Source: Mycobacterium decipiens (GTDB lineage: Bacteria; Actinomycetota; Actinomycetes; Mycobacteriales; Mycobacteriaceae). Taken from it: a stretch of DNA of 64,000 nt. The position numbers were made by a program, and so were the translations under genes. Location of the stretch: positions 3,224,001 through 3,288,000 of the forward strand of contig NZ_OY970459.1 in NCBI RefSeq assembly GCF_963853665.1, given 5' to 3'. The notes beneath the pieces are model-generated. The model was not told the DNA's origin. It saw only the letters and a program-made list of their open reading frames with translations, and searched no databases. Below, one piece after another: positions 51,191 through 60,210 of this stretch; the first letter of the stretch is position 1; the number at the start of each line of letters is the position of its first letter.

Positions 51191-51624
51191 GCGGATGTCA
51201 CCTGACAGAAGGTCAGTGCTCGCTGTCCGGTCATAGATCTTTCATCCTTGACCGTGCCGTTCACGATGATCCGGCAGCCGATGACATCGGCGCTACTTTG
51301 CGCAAAAACGTTGACACTGACCGCGGGCAGGCTCGTTGTGACCGTGAGGGACCACGGGAGAGGCGTGTTGTCCAGTCTCCGTACCTGGACATCAGGATCC
51401 AAGTACGCGATATCTGAAGTCTTTGCGGGGCCAAACACTTCATAAGTTACCCGCTTGGGGTTGAACTGCGGGCCATCTAAATCAGGTGTGATCATAACAC
51501 TTTGGGGCTCGTGAACACCGAAGATCCGGTGCAGCCTATAAATACCAAGCCCCACGACAACGGCTACAACAATGACGGCAAGGAGCAACCATGTTCGCCT
51601 CACAACTCCGCCGACCGGAATCAT
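51187..51624 (-). CDS. MmpS-family accessory protein
   Basis: A 145-residue protein: one N-terminal helix ([20 protein letters not shown]) and the extracytoplasmic MmpS fold ([68 protein letters not shown]) with two conserved Cys. It works with the MmpL encoded directly downstream; the four-base overlap implies coupled translation. ATG at 51624. Transport substrate unknown. Confidence 0.92.
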   Translation of the reverse strand: MIPVGGVVRRTWLLLAVIVVAVVVGLGIYRLHRIFGVHEPQSVMITPDLDGPQFNPKRVTYEVFGPAKTSDIAYLDPDVQVRRLDNTPLPWSLTVTTSLPAVSVNVFAQSSADVIGCRIIVNGTVKDERSMTGQRALTFCQVTSA

Positions 51625-52590
51625 CGTTTCCCTTCGATATGATGCGCAGAGTCAGTCCGTGGGGCTACCGGCAGTTCCACTGCCGGGTGAACGGCGAATC
51701 AGACGTTGCCTTTGCCTGCGGCGGGGCCCGTGGAGGCTCGCGGGGCAAGGGTGGCCGTACGACACCGAGGCGTCAGAGGCGTCGCGGTTGCCTGCATTGA
51801 TCAGACCCAGCGGGCACGAAACCCAGTTTGAGTCCGGAACGGCGAAGCAGGCGGCAAGGTCTAGATAGGCCGACAATAAGCCCGGTTCGTGAATTGAACC
51901 GCCGCTCAAGGCTTCGGAATACATCATGACGTGTACCGGTTTCAGATCCCGGCCCACGAGGTATGGAGCCAGGTTGTGGATGCTTCCAGTTCCAGTTGAT
52001 TTCGCAAGGCACGGCACGATCGTGGTGACGGCATTTTGCGAGCGTACCTTGCGGAAGCTGGCCTCGGTTTTTCGCCAGGGTAGGTGATGATGGTGTTCGG
52101 TCGCGGGTCAGCGTTTGTCGATAGCATTTTCGGTTCAGCGCGCTGTGAGTTCTCAGGGGCGCCGGGCGGGAAGGCTTCCTCGAGTCCACTGGGCCCAAGG
52201 ACCCGACACAATCATTTTCTTGCAAGTCAACAGTAGTTTCGCAGGGGCCGCAACGGCGACGGCTTAGTGGCGCAAGGGCTTTGCGATGTCATCGTGTCCA
52301 TGATGTGGCAGTACACAGGGGTACCATGACCGCAGTCCGTTGCCAGGACGGATTTCAGGGCGGTCTTCGGCCTGGCAGGCATCGTGCACCCGGTGCAGCT
52401 TGTTCTCGATCCCATAGGCTCGCGAGAAGCTTTCTCAACATGCATGTATTTGGCCTTAGCTCCGTCAACCAGCTGGGCACTGCACCATTTCGTTGGCCAC
52501 AGCCCGGGCAGCAAGCGATCGGGTCCGTCCGGAATCCAATGTAGGTGGCGGTCCGCCCAGCCTCGATTGAGTTCTAGGCATTCTGTCGAC
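51625..52590. other. ~1-kb stretch without a recognised intact gene
   Basis: Upstream of mmpS. A minus-strand open frame at 51652-52017 has a coding-like part (NLAPYLVGRDLKPVHVMMYS, then GGSIHEPGLLSAYLDLAACF and NWVSCPLGLINAGNR) of unknown family, with a poor C-terminus; it may be a fragment. From 52020 to 52590 only short frames with no family match occur. The zone ends at an IS3 remnant. mmpS promoter elements are expected near 51625-51700 but none stands out. Confidence 0.45.
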
Positions 52591-52591
52591 G

Positions 52592-52774
52592 ATGTTGCTG
52601 CGAAGGAACGTCCTCGACCGCCATCACCTGCGCGCCGGTGACGAGCTGCCCATGGCAATCGCCATCTGGATCGACCGGACCTATCAACGCTGTCGCAGAA
52701 AAGCGCGCCCGGGTCGATTGAGTCCCGCCGAATTCGAAGCCATCGTCACCAAGAACGGCCAATCAGGCGCATGA
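52592..52774 (+). mobile_element. IS3-family transposase (OrfB) C-terminal remnant
   Basis: Sixty residues reading LLRRNVLDRHHLRAGDELPM, AIAIWIDRTYQRCRRKARPG, RLSPAEFEAIVTKNG match the end of the IS3-type integrase-core transposase (LLQRNVLDR...R-I-TWIE-TYHRRRRQ--LG-LTP-EFE). The DDE catalytic part is missing and preceding DNA is out of frame. No inverted repeats are seen. Confidence 0.75.
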
Positions 52775-52858
52775 AAAACTGTATAGGATCCCTCAATAAC
52801 CACAACCCCATAGAGGCGGAAGGACCGACTCGCCACTCGCCGGAACGCAGGTGATCGC

Positions 52859-54331
52859 GTGGAAACGAGAGCCGCCAGCAATCGGGCGCTCGAAGTGCGG
52901 TCATGGCGCGCCTTGTGGGCCATGATGATCGGCTTGTTCTTGGTCCTCATCGACACCACAAGCGTGACTGTGGCACTGCCGCAGATCATGGCGCAAATGA
53001 GGACAGGTTATGCCGCGGCGATCTGGGTGAACAGCGCTTATTTGCTGGCCTACGCGGTGCCACTGCTGGCCGCGGGGCGGCTCGGTGATCACTTCGGACC
53101 GAAGAAACTCTACTTGGTTGGCCTGGGTGTGTTCACTACAGGCTCGTTGTGCTGTGGGTTGGCCGGCTCCATCGATATGCTGATCGCCGCACGGGCGGCA
53201 CAAGGACTAGGAGCCGCGGCGGTAGCACCCCAGACGTTGTCCATCATCATCCAGATCTTTCCGCCGGAGCGCCGTGGCGTGGCGGTCAGCATCTGGGGCG
53301 CCAACAGCGGTCTCGCCACCGTCGCGGGACCGCTGATCGGTGGTCTGCTCGTACAGCATTTTGGCTGGCAATGGATCTTCTTAGTCAACCTGCCAATCGG
53401 TGCGGTCGGATTCATCCTGGTGGCCGTGCTGGTCCCGGCGATACCCACGCACAAGCAACACTTCGACCTCTTGGGGGTGACGCTGTCGGGCATCGCATTG
53501 TTTCTAATTGTGTTCGCCCTGCAGGAAAGCGACGCTAACGGGTGGGCGCTGTGGATCTGGACGATGATCGCTGCCGGCGTGGTCACATTGACGGTTTTTG
53601 TCTATACGCAGTCGGTGAAAGAACGCGAACCGTTGGTACCGCCACGACTATTCCTCGACCGCAACTTCTCGCTTGCGCTCGCCGGTGTCGCGGTAGTGAG
53701 GTTCGTTGTGACCGCGACGCTCTTGCCGCTGATGTTCTATGCACAGTTGGTCTGTGAATTGTCACCCGCCCGAGCGGCGGTGTTGATGGTGCCCATGGGC
53801 GTCGTCAACCTGCTGCTCGCGCCGGCGGCCGGCCGAATTATCGACCGCAGTCATCCGCGGCCGGTTGTGGGATTTGGGTTCTCGACGCTGGCAATCGCCT
53901 TGACCTGGCTGTCGATCGAGGCCACGCCGACTACACCGATCTGGCGGTTGGTGTTGCCGATAGCCACCATCGGCGTCGGCACCGCATTTCTCTGGGCGCC
54001 ACTAGCCGCCACCGCCACCCGGAACCTGCCGGCGCACCTCGCCGGCGCTGGATCCGGGGTGTTCACGTCAGTCCGCCAGGTGGGTGCGGCACTTGGCAGC
54101 TCCAGCATGGCGGCCTTCATGACCACTCGAATATTCGCCGAAAACCCCATGCTAGCAACCGAACAACGACATAGTGAAGACGCGCAAGTGGCGCTACCGA
54201 CAACCCTCCATGACCCGTTCGCCGCTGCGATGTCGCAATCGATGTTGCTCCCCGCTTTCGTCGCACTGCTCGGCATCACCGCGGCGCTATTCTTGCGCGA
54301 CACAAATCGGCCTGCGGCGGCGGTGTCTTAG
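52859..54331 (+). CDS. DHA2-family (14-TM) multidrug exporter
   Basis: A 490-residue MFS protein of the EmrB/QacA (DHA2) group. Helix 1 holds the motif D1 LIDTTSVTVALPQIMAQM; motif A is GRLGDHFGPKKLYLVG near residue 75; motif C is GANSGLATVAGPLIGGLL near residue 145. GTG start at 52859. It would export drugs or metabolites by proton antiport. Together with arr, 1.5 kb downstream, it gives this island a resistance character, though substrate is unknown. Flanked by IS3 and IS256 remnants. Confidence 0.9.
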   Translation: METRAASNRALEVRSWRALWAMMIGLFLVLIDTTSVTVALPQIMAQMRTGYAAAIWVNSAYLLAYAVPLLAAGRLGDHFGPKKLYLVGLGVFTTGSLCCGLAGSIDMLIAARAAQGLGAAAVAPQTLSIIIQIFPPERRGVAVSIWGANSGLATVAGPLIGGLLVQHFGWQWIFLVNLPIGAVGFILVAVLVPAIPTHKQHFDLLGVTLSGIALFLIVFALQESDANGWALWIWTMIAAGVVTLTVFVYTQSVKEREPLVPPRLFLDRNFSLALAGVAVVRFVVTATLLPLMFYAQLVCELSPARAAVLMVPMGVVNLLLAPAAGRIIDRSHPRPVVGFGFSTLAIALTWLSIEATPTTPIWRLVLPIATIGVGTAFLWAPLAATATRNLPAHLAGAGSGVFTSVRQVGAALGSSSMAAFMTTRIFAENPMLATEQRHSEDAQVALPTTLHDPFAAAMSQSMLLPAFVALLGITAALFLRDTNRPAAAVS

Positions 54332-54492
54332 CGTCATCGCGGCCAGTGACATTGTTGGGAACCCCGACGGTAATGGGAGCAGTGATCAGAACTTGTGGAT
54401 GGCCCTTGGTGAGGGCGGCCTGAAAGTGGGCGCACCTTCCCGAGGATGATCTGAAGTTCACGTAGGTCTGATCAAGAGCCGGCGTTGGCGCG

Positions 54493-55669
54493 CTGGTCCG
54501 GGACGGTACGCCCTTGCTCACCGTAGTTCACGATGCCCAGGAGTCCAACGACAAGGCAGCTGGCCATCGGTCGTTGCTTGACCAGATCGTGCGCGATGGC
54601 GCCCGCCAGATGCTGGCGCGGCGCTGAAGGCCGCGGTCGCCGCCTGCGTTGAGCAGTTCGCCGACCAGCGCGACGAGAACGGCCGCCGCTTGGTGGTGCG
54701 CAACGGCTCTCACCAGGCGCGTGAGGTGCTGACCGCGGCCGGCGCGGTCGAGGTCAAAGCGCCGCGGGTCAACGACAAGCGGATCGACGCCGATACTGGT
54801 GAACGACAACGGTTTTCCTCGGCGATCCTTCCGGCGTGGGCGCGCAAGTCCCCGCAGATGTCTGAGGTACTGCCGCTGCTTTACCTGCACGGGCTGTCCA
54901 GCGGCGACTTCGGGCCGGCCCTGGAGCAGTTCCTCGGCTCGAGCGCCGGGCTCTCGGCCACGACGATCACGAGGCTCACGGCGCAGTGGCAGGACGACGC
55001 CAAGGTCTTCGGAGCTCGGGATCTGTCGGGCACCGACTACGTTTACCTATGGGTCTATGGCATCCACCTCAAGGTGCGCCTGGAACAGACCAAGCTGTGC
55101 CTGTTGGTGATGATCGGTGTCGGCGCCGATAGCCGCAAGGAACTCGTCGCGATCACCGACGGCTATCGCGAATCCACCGAGTCATGGGCCGATCTGCTGC
55201 ATGACGGCAAACGGCGCGGAATGACCGCCCCGGTCCTTGCGGTCGGCGACGACGCACTCGGGTTCTGGAAGGCCATGCGGGAGGTGTTCCCGGCCACCCG
55301 TGAGCAACGCTGCTGGTTTCACAAGCAGGCCAATGTGCTTGCCGCGCTCCCGAAATCAGCACATCCGTCGGCGTTGGCGGCGATCAAGGACATCTGCAAC
55401 GCCGAGGACATCGACAAGGCCCAGGTCGCGGTCAAGTCCTTCGAGCTCGACTTCGGCGCCAAGTACCCCAAGGCGGTCGCCAAGATCGTCGACGACTCAT
55501 CGACGCCGCCCAGGCCCGATGGCGCAAAGTCAACGCCCCCGAACTCGTGGCGCTGGTCCGCGCCGGCGCGCTGTTCCACAAAGGCAAAATGCTTGAACGA
55601 CCCGTCGACATCACCCCGGCTGATCCGACCACCGCCGAGGCCATCACGGCCAAAACAGAGGTCGCGTAA
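54493..55669 (+). mobile_element. IS256-family transposase remnant with several lesions
   Basis: The transposase can be read from about 54497 (LVRDGTPLLTVVHDAQESND, DQIVRDGARQMLA), then after a frameshift near 54622 as ALKAAVAACVEQFADQRDEN and onwards to KAVAKIVDD at about 55500. The C-terminus (DAAQARWRKVNAPELVALVR ... TEVA) follows in another frame after a deletion that removes the region with the catalytic Glu. The first catalytic Asp (LWVDGIH in relatives) is Tyr here: TAT at 55056-55058. The element is thus dead three ways. Terminal repeats not identified. Confidence 0.82.
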
Positions 55670-55840
55670 TACATCCCCATCCGCAGCGCGAGCGGGCCGA
55701 TTAGTCGGCGACGATGATCGGGAAAGTCCTCTTATGATTTCTCCCAGTCTCACTATATAGCCGAGAGAGGGGCTTGCGGCAAGGCCCCTGACCTACTGCA
55801 CAATCGTCCGACCATGCATTGCAACGGACGGGGAGATGTT

Positions 55841-56269
55841 GTGGCGAGCACGCCGGTACCTTTTGAAGTGCACGAGTCGGGTGCGCTGCTTCATGGCACG
55901 AAAGCCGCTCTCGCGGTAGGCGATCTGCTAACGCCAGGACGCGAATCGAACTTCGAGCAGGGCCGCATCATGAATCACGTCTATGTGACGCGGACATTGG
56001 ATGCCGCGGTATGGGCAGCTGAGCTGGCCCAAGGAGACGACCCGGGTCGCATCTACATCGTCGAATCAGACGGCGCACTCGAGGACGACCCGAACGTGAC
56101 GGACAAAAAGCTCCCCGGGAATCCGACCCGCTCCTACCGCACCCGGGAACCCGTGAAAATAGTTGGCGAGATCACCGATTGGGCCGGGCATTCACCCGAA
56201 CAGCTTCAGGCCATGCGGAACCTCCTGGCTGACCTCAAGCGCCGAGGACTTGCCGTCATCTACGACTGA
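55841..56269 (+). CDS. arr: Rifampicin ADP-ribosyltransferase Arr
   Basis: A 142-residue protein matching the Arr family, which inactivates rifamycins by ADP-ribosylation using NAD+. GALLHGTKAALAVGDLL holds the NAD-binding His, MNHVYVTRTLDAAVWAAELA the Tyr, and LEDDPNVTDKKLPGNPTRSY the catalytic Asp region; the end is LADLKRRGLAVIYD. GTG 55841 is chosen because GGGGAG lies 5 bases upstream and the length then equals known Arr proteins; an ATG at 55814 adds nine residues. No frame damage. It lies between an IS256 remnant and a kinase remnant. Activity is expected but untested. Confidence 0.93.
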   Translation: MASTPVPFEVHESGALLHGTKAALAVGDLLTPGRESNFEQGRIMNHVYVTRTLDAAVWAAELAQGDDPGRIYIVESDGALEDDPNVTDKKLPGNPTRSYRTREPVKIVGEITDWAGHSPEQLQAMRNLLADLKRRGLAVIYD

Positions 56270-56318
56270 GCCGGAACCGCCGCATTGAGCCCGATCCACA
56301 AGTCTTGACAATTCCTCC

Positions 56319-57503
56319 AAACCGCAGAACATCCTTGTCACGCCAGCAGATTTCGCGTACTTGGTGGACTTTGGTATCAGCCGAGGCAAGAGGTGAAACA
56401 CATCTTCACGATGGCCGGTTATCACGTCGGCAGCTGGGACTACATGGCGCCGGAACGTTTCCGCGACCAAGAAAGCAACACCGGCGGTTGATATCTACTC
56501 GCTGGCGTGCGTCCTCTACGAAGCTTTGACGTGCCGCCGGCCGTTTCCGGGGCGCAGCGAGCAGACCGTCGCGGCTCACCTGTCAGCGCCGCCGCCGCAG
56601 CCCAGTGCCGTGAATGCCGGCATTCCGAGGTCTTTAGACGGCGTCATCGCTCACGGCATGGCGAAGGAATCCGATGACCGTTATGGCAGCGCCGGAGCGC
56701 TGGCGCGCGCAGCCAAGCGCGCTCTTTCAGCGGAAACCTCCGTGCCGCCGCACGCGAGCACGTTGCATGCTCCCCAAAATGTGACGCCCTCCAGTGGCCC
56801 TCCGCCCATTTGCGCTCAACCCAGCTATCCGCCATTCGGCGCGCGACCGAGCTACCCGTCAGCCGGTCCGGGGGTTGTGATGAGCCCCCATGACCCTAGG
56901 GACCGCTCGGAAAGGTTTCTGGTACCGGCCGTTGTCGCAATCGCGGCGGTAATGCTCTTGGTCGTTGTCGGGGTAGTTGTTGGTGTTCTTGCCAGCCGAA
57001 ACTCTGAACCGGGCAACGCATCGCCGACAACGGCCTACCCCATCCCCGGAGTAACCCCGCGTCCAACGGAGTCGTCCTCGGCAAGGTTGTCGGCCCCCGT
57101 ACCGACCACGGCGATCTCCAAACCCCAGGATCCTGAGCAACAGCTGCGACAAATCGCGAATAGCGACCGCTCGTTCGTATCCGCGCAACTTGCTGACCAC
57201 TGGGTTCCACAACTCAGTTCCAAGCGCCCCGGCATCGTCGATGACGGCGTCGTATGGGATAACGCGAGGATGCTGCAGGAGCACTTACAGCTCAGGCAGC
57301 GATACGGGGCCAGACTCCTTTGGTCGGGCGACTGGTCAACCTTCTCCGCACCAAAGTTCTGGGTCACCGTGGCGGACATTACGTTTCCCAATTCCACTGG
57401 CGCGCTGGCATGGTGCAGAAACCAAGGAATTGATCGGGACCACTGCATCGCCAAGATCATCAGCACCACGCGTCCTGTCGCGGGGAGCACGGCTTACAAC
57501 TGA
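56319..57503 (+). pseudogene. Ser/Thr protein kinase C-terminal half, frameshifted
   Basis: Begins in the catalytic loop at KPQNILVTPADFAYLVDFGI (DFG present), with a stop soon after (RGKR*). It continues in a second frame as TMAGYHVGSWDYMAPERFRD (activation loop, APE) and, after another frameshift near 56486, as PAVDIYSLACVLYEALTCRR to the end. A membrane helix (VVAIAAVMLLVVVGVVVGVL) and an external sensor domain (QIANSDRSFVSAQLADHWVP, GIDRDHCIAKIISTTRP) follow, intact to 57503. The N-terminal lobe is absent; a matching one lies at 45047-45236. Confidence 0.8.
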
Positions 57504-57577
57504 TTTTGCGAGTGGAAACGGTCGCCGGGGAGCCTGCAAGGGTTTCAGCGAAACAGATGCCGCGCCGACCGAAGTTG

Positions 57578-58486
57578 TTAATGACGCCATTGCTGGGCCG
57601 CACGAGGAGAGTCCACAAGTACGGCATCGAGTCCGATTTTGCGAGCCAAGCGGTAGTCGTCGACCGTCTTCACGGCAAACCCCATGACTTTCATGCCCGC
57701 TTGCGATCTGAAGCACTCGACCGAGGCCGCGTCCCACACCTCAGCGTTCACCGCAGAGATTCCGGACCCCAACGTGAATTGTTCGGTGACGGTGACATCG
57801 CGATGCAACTCAAACCCTGCCCACTTCCCCGGATCAGGCGGCGGATCGCAGTGATGGTTCAACGCCACGTTGAAAAGGCGCTGGCGGGTGAGGTCACGAC
57901 TTTCGGCGACCCGCAGTCCCCCCTCCCGAACGGCCGCATCCGTGATGTCAGCATCGGTGGAGTAGACCGTCGACCGCCCGGCAGCGCCCGTGCTGGTCAG
58001 CACCTGCGCTACCGCTGAAACCAGCGGCTGCGCCGGAACCTGCTTGAGGTCAAGGAACAGCGGCATATCGGGCGGAGTCGCGGCAATGGCTTGCTCCAGC
58101 GTCGGTATCGGCGTCGCCTGCTGTCGGTACGGGTAGCCATCAACGCCCGGGGCGGTGAAATTCCAGCCCGCGTTGAGCTGCTCCAGTTGCTGGACCGTCT
58201 TCGAGTTCACGGGTCCCGCGCCGTCGCTCAACGTCGCCAGATCCGACGGGCGATACAGCACCGGCACTCCATCGCTGCTGGCCTGGACGGTCAGCCAGAT
58301 GCCATCCACACCGGACGCAACCGCGTTCGTTATCGCCAGGACGGTGTTCTCGGGGAAGTCGCCGGTGCCCCCACGATGCGCGATGATCAGCGGTTCGCCG
58401 GTGTGACCAGGCGGCGACGCATCCGCCACACCGCAAGTCCCTGCCAAGGCGATCATCAGCGCCGCGCTCAACACAGCCGTCTTCAC
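57578..58486 (-). CDS. Glycerophosphodiester phosphodiesterase, secreted (Rv2277c-like)
   Basis: A 302-residue GDPD-domain protein with signal peptide (TAVLSAALMIALAGTCGVAD). The catalytic motif IIAHRGGTGDFPENT is near residue 33, and LFLDLKQVP near residue 135 replaces the usual ExK pattern. It would cleave glycerophosphodiesters to glycerol 3-phosphate plus alcohol outside the membrane. GTG 58486 follows AAGGGA by 6 bases. It corresponds to Rv2277c, which in H37Rv lies next to cyp121; cyp121 is missing here. It marks the right border of the accessory region. Confidence 0.86.
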   Translation of the reverse strand: MKTAVLSAALMIALAGTCGVADASPPGHTGEPLIIAHRGGTGDFPENTVLAITNAVASGVDGIWLTVQASSDGVPVLYRPSDLATLSDGAGPVNSKTVQQLEQLNAGWNFTAPGVDGYPYRQQATPIPTLEQAIAATPPDMPLFLDLKQVPAQPLVSAVAQVLTSTGAAGRSTVYSTDADITDAAVREGGLRVAESRDLTRQRLFNVALNHHCDPPPDPGKWAGFELHRDVTVTEQFTLGSGISAVNAEVWDAASVECFRSQAGMKVMGFAVKTVDDYRLARKIGLDAVLVDSPRAAQQWRH

Positions 58487-58552
58487 CGTCGGTCCCTTCA
58501 CGTTGGCCACCAAGCACAGCAACTTACGCGATGCACCCCTACCCACCGGCGG

Positions 58553-59265
58553 CTAGGGCGTGTCTCCCAACTTGGGGGTTCCTACGCGGGTGTGGATGAC
58601 GGCGCAGGCCAACAGGACGCCGCCGAGGTAGGTCAGGGCGTACTTGTCGTAACGGGTAGCGATGCCGCGCCATTGTTTGAGTCTGTTGAAGCCGCGTTCG
58701 ATGGTGTTGCGTAGCCCGTAGAGTGTGGCGTGGAGTGCTGGTGGCCGCCCGCCGGCAGATCCTTTGGCCTTGCGTCGGTCGATCTGATCTTGGCGTTCGG
58801 GGATGGTGTGCTTGGTCTTCTTGTCCCGCAGTGTGGTGCGGGTGCTTGGGTGTGAGTAGGCCTTGTCGGCGAGCAGCCGGAAATCCATGCCGTCCAGGCC
58901 GTATGGGGTGCTGGCCTGGCGATAGCCCTCGAGCAAGGGCAGTGGTTGCGGGTTGTCGCCGGCCTGGCCTGCGGTCAACCGGATCTGCACGGGTGCTTGC
59001 CGTTGATCGGTGAGCGCGGGATTTTGGTGGTCAGTCCGCCCCGTGATCGGCCGATCGCATGATCGTCGGGCTCCTCAGCGGATTTCTTGTAATTCGACGT
59101 GCCCCCCGTGACCAGCGTGTCCGAACGGGCTCCCGCCGAGTGCTGATGGGCCCGTACGTTCGTTGAATCGACCGACATCAGCTGCTCGACGTCCCCGACC
59201 ATCTCGGTGGCCAGTCCGAACACGGCCGCAACGTGGGCGAACATCTCGTCGTAGGTGCCATCCAA
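58553..59265 (-). mobile_element. IS5-family element, 5'-truncated, with two overlapping frames
   Basis: Two minus-strand frames form one transposase. The first (58975-59265) has DGTYDEMFAHVAAVFGLATE and MSVDSTNVRAHQHSAG (first catalytic Asp) up to GRSRGGLTTK. The second (58553-58990) has QIRLTAGQAGDNPQPLPLLE, LLADKAYSHPSTR (second Asp) and RNTIERGFNRLKQWRG (Glu). They overlap at an AAAATCCC stretch, as in IS5-group elements with programmed frameshifting. The N-terminal ~60-80 residues are missing. The right end GGGCGTGTCTCCCAAC adjoins the phosphodiesterase gene. No intact left end. Confidence 0.82.
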
Positions 59266-59359
59266 TTCCTCCTGCTCGCACCCGGGCCGGTGATCGGTGC
59301 GGTGGCGATGGCAGCCCTTCGGCCGCGTGACCTACACAACCCACAGAAGGAGAAATCTC

Positions 59360-59887
59360 GTGAGTACCAACATGATTCACAGGCTTCCGGTCGTCGGCCA
59401 GGTCGCGGAACTCTCGCGCACCATCGGTGCGGATGACATAGCGCTGTTCACGCTCATCAGCGGCGACCGCAATCCCCTGCACTACGACGAAGCTGCCGCC
59501 AAGGCCTCCCGGTTCGGCGAGATCGTCGTTCAGGGCGGTGTCACCAGCGCGATCCTCAACGCCGTTGTGGCCGAGAAGTTGCCCGGCCCCGGAACGGTGT
59601 TCCTCAACGTCAACTGGTCTTTCCGGGCGCCGGTACGCCCGGGCGACACGATCACCGGCCGGGTCGAAGTCATCTCGGTCCGTACCGATAAGCCGATCAC
59701 CCAACTCAAGACCACGGTGCTCCGCGACGACGGCACCGTCGTGCTCGACGGCACGGTCCCGGATCATCGCCGATCACGTCGACACCGTCGTCTCGTCGAC
59801 CACCACTCCCCCGATCCGCGCCACCCGCTCGAGGACGCCGTCGGAGAACAGACGCCGAAATATGCTTCAGCCCAACTTGATCCATGA
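59360..59887 (+). CDS. MaoC-like (R)-specific enoyl hydratase with abnormal C-terminus
   Basis: A 175-residue frame. Residues 1-~133 are a single hot-dog MaoC domain with the hydratase motif FTLISGDRNPLHYDEAAAKA (catalytic Asp and His), RFGEIVVQGGVTSAILNAVV and FLNVNWSFRAPVRPGDTITG. The GTG at 59360 has AGAAGGAG upstream. From VVLDGTVPDHRRSRRHRR on, the frame is highly basic and not MaoC-like; it is the reverse strand of a decayed VOC gene. So the hydratase has probably lost its natural end by fusion to that DNA. It might still fold, as only the last strand seems affected. Confidence 0.72.
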   Translation: MSTNMIHRLPVVGQVAELSRTIGADDIALFTLISGDRNPLHYDEAAAKASRFGEIVVQGGVTSAILNAVVAEKLPGPGTVFLNVNWSFRAPVRPGDTITGRVEVISVRTDKPITQLKTTVLRDDGTVVLDGTVPDHRRSRRHRRLVDHHSPDPRHPLEDAVGEQTPKYASAQLDP

Positions 59888-60099
59888 CTCGCTGCGGCCC
59901 CGGAGTGAACTTGACGCCCCGAGTATTCGAGCAGCTCAAGCACCAACCCGTCGCGAACCAGATGCGTCGCATGCAGTCCGACCGGCGCTTCTGGCTGCAG
60001 CAGTTGGTCGGCGCCCTCGTCGGGTGCGTCGAGTTCCCACCAGAACTGGAACCGTAGCCGAATGAGTGCCGACGCGACCCGGCCACTTTCGCGCACCAC
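59757..60099 (-). pseudogene. Glyoxalase/VOC-family gene remnant
   Basis: The minus strand reads QFWWELDAPDEGADQLLQPE, APVGLHATHLVRDGLVLELL and EYSGRQVHSG in one frame, MDQVGLKHISASV in a second, and DGVLERVARIGGVVVDETTV in a third, then SAMIRD. These are successive parts of a vicinal-oxygen-chelate (glyoxalase/bleomycin-resistance type) protein. At least two frameshifts and loss of both ends make it non-functional. Its last bases overlap the 3' part of the MaoC frame. Confidence 0.6.
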
Positions 60100-60210
60100 C
60101 CAAAAAGCGCGATTCCCAACCCAACGAACTAGGAGCGCTGCCCAGCGCGGGCGGCGTTAAAGTAGTCGCGGTCCGGCACGCGGCGCAGCGTTGGAAAGTG
60201 AGGCCCTTCG

